From assembly GCF_030272615.1 (NCBI RefSeq), contig NC_081412.1, positions 696,450,083-696,514,082 of the forward strand: a stretch of 64,000 nt of DNA, given 5' to 3'. Origin of the DNA: Cryptomeria japonica. Its lineage: Eukaryota; Streptophyta; Pinopsida; Cupressales; Cupressaceae. Below are positions 20,189 through 30,895 of this stretch, piece after piece. The position numbers were made by a program, and so were the translations under genes. Under the pieces are notes generated by a model. It was given only the letters and a program-made list of their open reading frames with translations. It was not told where the DNA came from and made no database searches. Position 1 is the first letter of the stretch. Every line of letters begins with the position of its first letter.

Positions 20189-21880
20189 TTTAGCCCCCAC
20201 TTTAGCGGTCATATGAACACTACGTGCATATGCAAGCTAAAGTACAGAAAAGTAAACATTATTTGAAAAAGGATATATCCATAAGTTGTCGGACGAAGCC
20301 CCTAGCGGTATCTGCAGTACACAGTTAGGAACCGCACCCTACAAAACCACATGTTAGATCACAAAATCACCTAATGCTTACTAAGGAAGGTGATGAAAAT
20401 TCGAGGGTAGCTATATGCCCCCCCCTGTTTCGGCTTGCTAATTTTAGTGAGTTGAAACAGGGTATCATGTTTACCACTTCGAATTGTTAAAGAAAATTGA
20501 TGACAAATGCTCACAAAAAGATTTGATATGAGATCAAAAACTAATGGAGAATCATTTGGTAAGAAAGAGGACCAAATCTCAATTCCAACACAACAAAGAG
20601 TGTGAGGATTTGAGAGTTCTCTAACACAAGATGAAGGATGTAAATGGAAACAAAATGCAAAGAGAAGAAAAGAAAGGAAAAAAGCATGGATACACACATT
20701 GGTGATCCATGAGAAGAATAGTGAGAGAGAAAACATAGACTTCTCGCCCCTAGATCTTGTCTAGGTGATCCATGGGAAAAAGGGCATGGAAAACTAGCCC
20801 CTAGAGTCTGTCTAGGTGATCCATGTAAGGGAGGAGAGTGATAAAGTCTAGCCTTATGCCGCTAGTTCCACTCAACCTCATGCATGTGTGTGTAAGTGAA
20901 GTTAGAAGCACCTCATAGGAGTCTATGCCCGAGTATGCTACAACCTGTATATGTATAGTACAAAAGTGTGACATCTTGCTCTAAGAGTCTGTGCTCTGGT
21001 TCCGAGAATAATCACCTTGCATAAAAGAAAAATGGAGACATCTCGCTCTAAGAGTCTGTGCTCTGGTTCCGAGAATGACCCATTGCTCAAAAAGTGTAAT
21101 GTTTATGTCATAAGAAAAGTAGAACAAGGATACCTACCTTCATCACACAAGAAGATACCCCAAAAATGCAACAATGTCATAGATCCAAGCAAGAGAGTTC
21201 TGCACTCCTTAAGCAAGGATAAGATAGTTGAAAAGGGATATCTTGTAGTATGTGTAAAGGAGATCCTTAGAGGAGAAGAGATCTTTGTACAAAAGACACC
21301 TACCCCTGAGAGAAATTGTCTTAGACAAATATAACATCTTCTAGAATAAGACAAAGAAGAGAATAAGAATGCAATACTTCCTTCTTTTGCGAGGTGAAAG
21401 TGATTCTTAATGAAGGATGACGCTCTTTTTAACCCAATTGGGAGAGTGAATTCATTATGGATGTCTTTTACCAAGTGCAAAAGAGGTTGTAGTCAAGGAC
21501 TTACACCTCTTGTAAGAGAGAATCCTTGAACAAACAACAACAAATGCGTACAAGGCATAACATCAAGTAATAAAGTCCACACCATCCACAAAATAGGAAA
21601 AAGTGGATCCTTAGATAACAATAAGGAATGATCATTGCCTCCCAAGGATAAGGACAATGAGAAGGACTTACACAATCTTCTAGGGAGAGATTTGGACATA
21701 AGCAAAAGAAGAGATGTATGAAATCACTCTTGTCCCCTTAGGAACAAGAAAATTAGGCTATTATGTTGCTTCAAAAAAATATGATTGCACTTGAAATTGT
21801 ACCATCATGAATGACAATGAGCCCCCAGTAAATGAGCTACCAATGTCACATAATGATGAGCAACATAATAGCCATTAATG
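20189..21880 (-). other. Noncoding 3' region of element B
   Basis: About 1.7 kb between the end of the B frame and its 3' LTR. No protein domain is seen on either strand. It contains a near-perfect direct repeat with a CTCTAAGAGTCTGTGCTCTG core at about 20980 and 21045, and two copies of a GTCTAGGTGATCCATG motif near 20757 and 20809. The minus-strand polypurine tract AAAGTGGGGGCTAAA lies at 20189-20203, against the LTR. Confidence 0.7.
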
Positions 21881-24800
21881 TTATTTAAAGATATGATAGA
21901 TTAAATGAGGTATTTGAATATGACATGCTAAATGCTCAACTATAAGTGAGATCAGAAACATGTATAAAGTGATAAAAATTGAAGAAGAAAAGTCACAAGA
22001 AATCTTAGAAGAGGGATGAGTATAACTTATTAGATCCTTATCCTTGGAGGAAAGGACTTTATGATGAATAGGAGATAAAGATTCATAAGTGGATTTAGAA
22101 ATTTGAGGGGAGTCATAAAGAGATTTTTTCATCACCAAGATTTCCTTATGAGGGGAATGAGAGTTGATAGAAGTAGAAGATGATTTAGTTGAAGTGAGAT
22201 CATCATCACTACTAAATATAGCATTTACATTGAGAGATGGTCTTTTAGATGCTTTAGTGCGTTTGCAGGGATTATAGCCAAGTCCAAAGGCATAATTGTG
22301 AAAATTAGTCTCTAGAGGAACCTTCATCCCTTGTTCATGAGTGCCACAACCATTTCCATGATACCCATGCTTAGCAAAAATGCGAAAACCACGACCATAA
22401 TGATCAGCCATTTCAGGAAGAGAAGGTGGTTTTTCATAAGACAAAGAATCAAACTCTTCAGAATTAGAAGTGTGAGGAGAAGAAGTTTGAGAAGCGGCCA
22501 CAAAATTATTGCTCATAGGTTCAAGTAAGACTGATTGATTTTTAGTTTCTTCCTTTTCTTTAACTTTAAGTGCTCTAGGAGGAACCCTATACTCACCTAC
22601 AAAGGTGGGATTAAAATCAAGAGATCCCCAATCGTCTTCTGCGAGAACCTTCTCAGGATCAAAAGCCTTTTCATGTGTAGACTCAAGTCGAGAAGGATCT
22701 TCTTCAGGAGCTTTAGACTCATCCAAAGAATTTTGATTATCAGAGGGTGATGATTCATCCATAGGTATTTTGTTTAAAGAGTCGTCATTAGAAGAGGAAG
22801 ATTTAGAAGAACTCCCTTTGGAAGTAGATGTTTGCAAACAAGCCTGAAGATTAGTATCACCTATCAAGGTATATGTCTTATTGTTATAAATAAATTTAAC
22901 TTGTCTATGCAATGTAGAGGGGACAGCTTGCATACTGTGAATCCAAGGTCTCCCTAATAACAAGTTGTATGTTAGATTTCCCGACATAACATGGATAGGA
23001 GTAGGCAAAGTAACAGGTCCCACTGTGATGGGTAAGGTGATAATACCTAATGAAGACTTAGCCACATTATCAAAGCCTCGAATGGGACGAGAGTCAGGCT
23101 CAATAAGGGATGTATCCACATTCATCTTATGCAATAGATTAATGCTACACACATTAAGGCCAGAGCCATTATCTACCAGTGTTCGTCTTATAGAAATGTC
23201 ATTTATGATAACCACAATCATCAAGGGATCATATTGATGTTGAATTTCACTAGTAGGCAACTCATCTTGACTAAACACAATTTGAGCCTTAGGATTCATC
23301 ACAGAGTTAACCAAAGACACTATATTACTAGATGTATTAGGTGGAGGAACATTCAAATCTTTCAAGGCATCTTGTAACATTCCATGATGAGCGGAAGAAG
23401 TTTGGATCAAATCCCAAAGGGATATCTTAGCAGGGGTAGCTTTAAGTTGTTCTATGAGATCATATTCCTTACTAAGAACTTGTGAAATACGAGGAGCTTG
23501 AGGAAGAATAGGTTGGGAAGGAGGAAGTGAAGCTGGGATAACTGGAGGAGGATTAGGTTGCTTATTATTTCTTGTGTTATAAGTATGGGCAACCGCATGA
23601 TAACTCTCTCTAGTCAATTGCTTAGCATACTCATAAGGGCTCTTAGTAGAATAACCTCCTTGCACAGTAATAATAGGTTTCTTAGGAGTGCAAAAAGAAT
23701 CATTAGCATAACCACCTTGAACCACTAAGATAGGCTTATTTAAAGGTTGAGAATTTTGAGAAGGACAAGCACCTTGGACAGTGAAGAGAGGTTTGTTAGG
23801 TGTTTCATTCACATGTATCAAATTGATTGAGGATGGTTTAGAGGAATGAACAAAAGTGTTGGAAGAATTATTGATAGTCTTCTCTTGCACTAAAATCTAA
23901 TCACAGATTAAATCAATTTTAGGAGAGAGACAAGGGGTAGGCATTGATGTTCTAGTAGGAAGAGTAATACTAGGAAAGGTCATATCATCCTCTATCATCA
24001 AAGGATCTACATGGGGAATAAAATCTCTAGGAGAAGGATCAACATTACTCTTTAAAGTCTCACTTTTGAGAGGGAGATCTTTGAAAGAGATGTTAACCAT
24101 TTTGCTTTGAACTAGGGTTTCCTTATGAGTAGAACCAAGTTGAGGAGAGGGAGATGCTTTATTTTTAGAGGGAGAATAATTGAGATTCAAGGAAGGTGAG
24201 AAACCATCAAGGAAGTTTTCAATCTTGATTTCATCCCCTTTCGCTAGGGTTCTCTCATGGGGAAGAGAATAATCTACACCTTCTTCTAATGGTTCATCCC
24301 AAATAGTGAGGTTGTTGAAAGGAGTGTTTGAAGTATTGTCAATTTTGGGAGAGGAGATAACATTGTTTATTAATTCCTCATCTTTAGGAGGGAGAGCATC
24401 AATAGATGTGTTAAACTCATCCTCTTTCCTCAAAATATGTTCAATATGATCTTTAGGGGAGAGAGAATTAAGGAAATTGCTTTTTATTTCATCTTCTTTC
24501 TCTAAGGGATGCTTATGGGTAAGACAAACTTTAGGAGAAGGGTAAGCATTTATCATTAATTCATCATCTCTAGTGGGAATTTTGTTGGAAAAGGAAATGC
24601 CATCACTAGGAAATGTAAGGATAATGTCATCTTCTTGCACAAAAGGATCCTCATGAAGGAAGCGTTTTTTAGGAGCCACAAGGTTATCAAGGGCATCATC
24701 CAACAAAGCATGATCATATCTATTAAAAGGTTTATATTTTGATTCAAAAGGAGATATATCTTCATAGAGGGGATCATTGAAAACAACCATGTTACTAGAT

Positions 24801-25042
24801 TTAGTGGAAGAGCTGATAGGAATGTACCCTTGAGAGGAATCATTCGACTTATCTTTCTCATCACAACGAAATGGCATAGTAACAATGTTTATGAGTTTTT
24901 GGTAAAATGAAGGTTTGGTATATTTAGGTTTCAAAAATTCATCTAAAGCTTCATCTAACTCATAATCATCACAAATATGAACATCTTGTAAATAAAAATC
25001 TGACATTTTGAAATTGCATAAAATTTTAAACACACAATGCAA
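21881..25042 (-). CDS. Element B polyprotein: acidic repeat region, retropepsin-like and G-patch-like domains
   Basis: One frame of about 1050 codons on the minus strand, interrupted only by a TAG at 23897-23899. The first 381 residues are acidic and built of degenerate ~35-residue repeats with KEDEI-like and SPK motifs; I do not recognise this part. After the TAG come three copies of a KPxxxVQGG motif. Next is a segment like the Tat-lineage gag C-terminus (EYDLIEQLKATPAKISLWDL), then a protease-like region with VDNGSGLNVC and LLGRPW. Here the usual D-S/T-G appears as D-N-G, so activity is uncertain. A G-patch-like run (GRGFRIFAKHGYHGNG) follows. An inner Met at residue 13 (MSDFYLQD) is an alternative start. 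No zinc knuckle and no polymerase are present. Confidence 0.82.
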
Positions 25043-25147
25043 AGAAACACACTTTTTTTTTTCTTTTTTTTAATGAAAATGAAATGAAAACACACTAAAT
25101 CTAGATCTAGATCTAACAAATGCAATGCAAGAGGAAGCAATGATAGA

Positions 25148-25168
25148 TTCACGTCGGGTTCACCAAAA
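25148..25168 (-). promoter_or_regulatory. Primer-binding site of element B
   Basis: On the minus strand TGGTGAACCCGACGTGAA follows the LTR after four T. Its first nine bases match the C primer site at 37027. I could not assign the tRNA from memory. The leader from here to the first ATG at 25042 is short and contains a poly-T/A run near 25055-25070. Confidence 0.7.
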
Positions 25169-26840
25169 TGTGTAGGAGAAAAAGTGACACTAAGCAAACA
25201 GGCCCTAATCTCACTTTCAACCACACACTTGTGGAATACGAAAGAGCCTAGAGGTATCACACAATTGGCTACTTCTTCTTGTGAAAGAGAGAGCCATGGG
25301 CTACCTATTAGGATTTCTATTCCTTTGTTGTAATTGAAAGATAAAATGATGCAAGTTCAATTCCTAACCCCAAAATGCAAGTATGAACTAATGACAAGAT
25401 TGCAGAATTGAACTTAAACAATGGAAAGCTGTAAATACAAGGATAAGACAAGAATGCAAATGCGTACCCGAAGTTAAAATTTGACTAAAAATGTTCGGGA
25501 CGGGGGCGCGGGCGCCACTGTCCTGATTCTGCCCCTGAAACTGCTCCGAAAACTGTTGTTTTGCACTCTGGAAAAGCTGTCAAAAATGCTGAAAATGCTG
25601 TCTGTCAGGAGGACCAGGGCGCCCAGCGCCCCTGTCCCAGGGACCAGGGCACCCAGCGCCCCTGTCCTGGCAGGACCAGGGCGCCCCACGCCCCTGTCCT
25701 GGTCTTTTGCTCTAAAATTTGGTGGGAAGGTCGGTCTCAGTCTGCTTCTCCCGGATCTGCAACCTGCGGCGTCGTCCGAGTCCCGAAACCTGCACTTATA
25801 TCTGAAAAGGTGTTTGGGCGGCTATATAGGGTTTTGCCTTAGTCAAACCCCCGCTTCGGTGATTTCCACCTCCACGAATAGCCAATTTTTATTGTAAAAT
25901 GTATTGTGTGTGCAGACCCAGTGTGTGTGCAAGGTCCTAAAATGCAAGAAAGCAAACTAGAGCAACCTAGAAAGTAAACCCTAATTGCTTGTAAATGATA
26001 ATGTAAATGCTCTAAATCAAGATGCAAAGTGATCTAAAGCATGAATAAAGGATATATTGAAGCTTATGCAAAGACATGAAAACAACATGAAATCATACCC
26101 AACCCTCAAGGGAGAGGTACAAGCCAATCTTTAGTCGGTAATCTCCTATTGTTCTTCAATGTCTTCAAAGCCCTAAATGGATGAATGAAATTGATAAATG
26201 CTTGATGGATGGATGTTGAATGTTGTTGAAGTCTTCAAAGATCTGCTCTTTCGCTGCATAGAAGGTCCTTGAAAGCCAAAAATCGGATCCTTTCAAATGA
26301 AGAAAGAGAGCTCTTATATATGAAACCCTAGGTCTTAATTCCAACTTTTGGCCGACCTAGAGATTGAATCTCCCGCCAATTTCTTGGGGTTAAGCTTTAT
26401 TTTATGATTGGATCGCGCTCCTAAAATTTCGGGAAAAATGTCCGGGACCATGTTGCACTCCGAGCGCCATGGTCCCGACAACTTTTCACCAAATTTTCAG
26501 GGCCGTCGGATATGATGATTTTAGAGCGAATCCCAAAGTTACAGCTGATTTTGAGATGTTTTGACCCCCGAAATCAAGCCCCCAAGTTCAAAATAGGACC
26601 TAATTAGGGTTTTTGATTAAATGATGTATAGGAGGAATAAAATGAAAAGGGCACACTTTAATGAAAGGGCCCAACTTTATGATGTGGGAGATGATAAAAT
26701 AGAACCTTAGACCTAATTAATTTAATTAATTAAGCGCTAAGGGGAAATGCAATGCAAAATGCAAAATGCGCCAAGGCGGGTGCTAAACTAGGTGTGAAAT
26801 TGTACCACCCTAGCAAGTGCGTACAATTTACGACGCTACA
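25169..26840 (-). repeat. 5' LTR of element B (right on the plus strand)
   Basis: 1672 bp, same length as its partner. Minus-strand TATA box TATATAAG at 26320-26313. The GC-rich array lies at 25609-25705. Together with the TSD this defines a complete insertion into the central D LTR. Confidence 0.93.
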
Positions 26841-27422
26841 GAACTAAAATTAAGATTAAATCAAGAAAAAACTGATTTAAAGGAAATTGAACTAAAATTA
26901 AGATAAAATCAGGAAAAAACTGATTTATTATCTATTTCATTCAATTTTAATATTTAATTGTTTTAATTGTTTTCTTTGAGATTATTCATCAATTTTCAAT
27001 TTGTTTTTTCAAGATTATCTTCAATTGATTTCTTTTCTCAAATTTTTAATTATTTTTTGTCAATTAATTCCTTTTTTGATTTATTTCCTTTTTTGAAGAT
27101 TTGTGCTCATAATTTCCAATTCCTCTTTCTTGATTTGTTTCCTTTTTTGAAGATTTATGGAAAATTAATTTATTTAATTAAATATGCTAGGATATTTAAT
27201 TAAAATAAATAAGATAATTGTTTAAAATTATTTACTTGGAATGATTAATTAATTAAATAAATATTTAATCAATCTTGGGTGATTGATTTTGCCATGTGAC
27301 ATTTGATGATTAAAGAATTAATTGTGTGCTCAAGATTGAATTAATTGCCTTTGGTTAGGACTTTGGTGACATTGTCGAGATTAGGGGCTCATGGTTTAGA
27401 TGACCATTTTTAGGGTATTACA

Positions 27423-30400
27423 TTTGCCCATCTTTGAATTAATGTGCGAGCAGCGCGTTGGTTCAAAGAAAATTTGATGTCTAGGAGATGTCAGTTCTGA
27501 ACTTGATGAAAAGCGAGGTGTTTAGTTTGATTCGAAGCGACAAAGTTGAATAAAGTCTGATTAACGTGATACCATTCTGGAACTTGATTGAACTTGGGAA
27601 CGATAGAAAACAAAAGATACCGAACTTGAACTTGATTGATCAAGAAGCGGATCTTACTGATCTAGAACTTGATTGAACTTAGATACAGTGAGTGATGATA
27701 AAAATCGATCTTGAACTTGATTGATCAAGATACGATGAAGATAAATTGTTCAGCTTGATCAAGAAACGAATACCAAACACCTGCTTAGATTGAGTGTGAT
27801 CAAAGAAACTCTTTAAACCCTTGATTGAGTTTAAACGAAAAAATCAGCTTGATGAAAAGCGATGGAACTGATTAACATAAAGAGATTGATTCAGATAAAA
27901 GACAAATATTAGCTTGATATGAAGCGATGAAACTAATATGCCCCTAGAGATTGATTTGATTCAGATAATTGAGAAATCTCAACTTGATATAAAGCGATGA
28001 AGTTCAAATTTCCCTAGCGATGAGGTCTTATTTGATTGATTTTCTTTAGTTGAAAAAAGATTTTTGCTCGACTTTTGATGAAGATTTGAAAATTTTCCTC
28101 GACATTTGAAGATGTGAGGTCATAAGGTCACGAGTATGCCCCCTTAGGAGCGAAATCGAAAGATAGCGAGGGTACATGATGATAGGCAATTTTTTAGCGA
28201 TGATAAGTTGTTTGAGCACAACTTGATTTAGAGGAGTTTTTGAAAATTTTGCATTGATTGATAAGAAATTGAGCGCAAATTGAAGAAGAGAATGAGTAGT
28301 TGATAAAAAAGGCGCTAAGTGGTCCAAATTTTGTGAAATTTTGATGAAAGAGTTGACATCAAATTTCAATTTCGATCCCGAAAATGGACTCAGGACAACC
28401 AATTTACAAGTTCATGATTTGATTTCATCGTACTTGTGTTGATTGATTATGAGATGTTGTTCTATATGTATGCATTTGTTTTCAGTATAGATGAATGAAT
28501 GCAAATGAAATATGGGTGTTTATTTTTGTTTCTTTTTATGCAAATAAATGATGATGCAAATAAATGAGGAGAATGAGTAACTAGTAATGCAAATGTTTAT
28601 TTTTCTTCATGCAATAATATGAATGCAAATAAGTGATAGTGAAATGTATGAATCTATATAAAATGCTCATGTATGCAGCTAACATCTCAATACACAAGTA
28701 CTCGATCGGAGAAATGATGAAAAGAAACCACTTAGCTAAGAAATGATGAAGCTTCCAACTCTCATTCAAAAGATACAGAGATTAGTGTTACCATACCGAA
28801 ATCACTCTAAATTCACAAGATGCAGAATGAAATGAAAAATGAGATGCAATCCTCAACCTAGTCACTGGACTTGAACAACTTAATTTTCATCATTGAGCAC
28901 TTTACAACCACAACAGGCAGATTAGAGTTCCTTGCTTTTCATGTGCAATATTAATTATCTTGTCCGCAATGACCCTTTTTTCTCGTTCATATCCTTGGAC
29001 AGATTACGCATGGACGTGGATTGCACAATGAAGAAATTCCCTTAAAACAGACAAAGAAATGATATGGAACTCCCTTTAGCATTCAAATAAGTGGAGTCAA
29101 GGTATGTCAAGCGATTCCACCTTGATGTGAAGGCTATTATCACAGACACCCAGCTAATTTATATTTTTCCAGATCATTGGGATCATTCCTTCAAGCAGAA
29201 AACAAGAAAATATTATGCCCCCAATCCTTGCTCCTCTTAGTCAAGATAGACTTCCTTGAGTTACTCAGAGGGAATAATAAGCGAAGGCCAATGTAAAAGA
29301 CAACACACAAAGAAAATTTTCATGCATAGCTCAAACTGTTCAGTAGTTGTTTTCAGTTTTGTTTTGCTTGTGTACTCAGTGATAAAACTCTTCAGTGGTC
29401 AGGAGATAGGTGACTGACTCGGAGTAGATGACTAGGTTTCACTGACGTAAAATTGACTTGGTTGATATTGCTTAGGACATGTAATGTGCTCGATTGATTA
29501 ACCTAAGACTATGACAATGATCGGTTTCAAGCCATGAGGGTTCCAACGAACCAGGATGTCACGAAAGTGACCAAAAGATATGTACAAGCGAAAGCAAAGA
29601 TGCATGAAAGCAGGAATGCCAACGTTGCGTTGATAGATGAAGCGCTTGAGTACAAGAGGTGCATGTTAACTAGGTTTTCACCTGCTTGGTAGAGATTCAT
29701 TTTTTTCTCTTACCAAGGTGCCTGTTTACTAGGTTTTCACCAAAGCATTTTCTCTTTCTTTTTTCTTTTTTTCTTTTCTTTTTTTTCTGCTTTTCCTTTT
29801 TTCTTTTGAATTTCTTTAGGACTTTTTCTGATTTTTATGATTTTTTTCAGGATATTTTCTGATTTTTAGGATTTCTTCAGGACTTTTTCTGATTTTTAGG
29901 ATTTCTTCAGGACTTTTTCTGATTTTTAGGATTTTTTCAAGACATTTTATGATTTTTAAGATTTTTTTCAGAACATTTTATGATTTTTAGAATTTTGTAA
30001 TGTTTTCCCCTAGTGTCTAGCAAGGCAAAAGGGATTTTGAGTACATGAATGGATAAGAAAATGATGGTGGACGCTTTCAAGGACTATCTCACAATATTAA
30101 TCCAAGCACATGTTCCAGATATAGCAATATAAACCAAGGATTTCAGCGATGTAAAGCAAGTATTTCAGCGATGTAAAGCAAGGATATAGCGCAACGAAGC
30201 AAGGATATAGCGTAATGAAGCCATATGGTCCAAAGAAGTGGCCATGTCAAGAGGTTTGTGGAAAGCTTGTTTTTGCATTTTGTCCATAGTGTTGATCAAG
30301 ATCGAGGGATAGATTTGGATAGGGGACAAATAGGATAATCAAGATCAAAGGTGGTAATGAAGGATGTAAGTGAGCAATGGATAGGAGCTAAAGGGTTTGG

Positions 30401-30895
30401 ATCAAGTGCAATATATAGGACATACAAAACCTGTAAAGATCCTTAACCTTGTCAAGATCAAAGGTGGAAAACGGATATGAATGTAGATAGAGCGAATGAG
30501 GGATAATGGAGGATGAAGGATAATGGAGGAAGATGGATAATAGATGGATGTACATGGATGGAACTTGCCCCCAATGTAAAGTGAAAAAGGATAATGGATT
30601 ATGCATGATGCCTGTTTACCAGGTTTTCATCATGGTACTTGCCCAAGGCACCACAAGAAGTGGTTTTCACACAAGGACAAATTTATTTCTCTTTACTTCT
30701 TTTTTTTTCACTTTTTTTTCATCATTTTTTTCTTTTTTTTGGAAGATAATGGAGGCATGATAGGGGGTGGAAGAAGGACCCCATCTTCTCGCTTCTTTGG
30801 ATGGTACCCTTAGAAAATGAGTTGCAATAGACAATGGCTATGAAGGTATGCTCAAAGATGTTGGCAGGATAATGAAATGAAACTAGGCCAAGGAT
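27423..30895 (-). other. Long noncoding region of element D downstream of gag
   Basis: About 3.5 kb with no domain on either strand. The 27460-28020 part repeats short motifs around CTTGATTGAACTTGAT and AAGCGATG. Around 29660-29750 and 30600-30625 a TTTACTAGGTTTTCACC-like motif recurs. A T-rich minisatellite fills 29819-30000. A run of GCGATGTAAAGCAAGG-like repeats lies near 30140-30215. A pol gene would be expected here in an autonomous element, and none is seen. Confidence 0.72.
29819..30000. repeat. T-rich minisatellite, about six 30-bp units
   Basis: Units begin near 29819, 29850, 29880, 29910, 29940 and 29971. The unit reads roughly GGACTTTTTCTGATTTTTAG followed by GATTTCTTCA. The last two units are diverged. 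A CT-rich tract (29700-29800) lies beside it. Confidence 0.88.

Larger units (their letters stand above)
18517..26840 (-). mobile_element. Tat-like Gypsy element B, non-autonomous, nearly intact
   Basis: An 8324-bp element with perfect TSD GAACT (18512-18516 and 26841-26845). Both LTRs are exactly 1672 bp. On the minus strand it begins TGTAGCGTCG and ends CTACACA. The order on the minus strand is LTR, TGGTGAACCC primer site, one long frame (25042-21881) with a single TAG, a 1.7-kb noncoding region, a polypurine tract AAAGTGGGGGCTAAA and the second LTR. The frame has protease and G-patch-like segments. There is no RT, RNase H or integrase. By eye I count about 18 differences between the LTRs, mostly transitions, so this is a young insertion. 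Confidence 0.92.
17988..27422 (-). repeat. Central LTR of element D, split by element B
   Basis: The two parts are 17988-18516 and 26846-27422, together about 1106 bp, matching the 1088-bp LTR at 35462-36549. On the minus strand it begins TGTAATACCC at 27422. The interruption is element B with TSD GAACT. The polypurine-like tract on the minus strand, CAAAGATGGGCAAA, lies just before it at 27423-27436. Confidence 0.85.

Noticed and set aside
21017-21334. Plus-strand 105-codon frame in the B noncoding region
   Set aside because: No homology recognised; it overlaps duplicated noncoding text and runs antisense to the element.
22331-23237. Short plus-strand frames inside element B
   Set aside because: They lie antisense to the long minus-strand frame, which has protease-like motifs.
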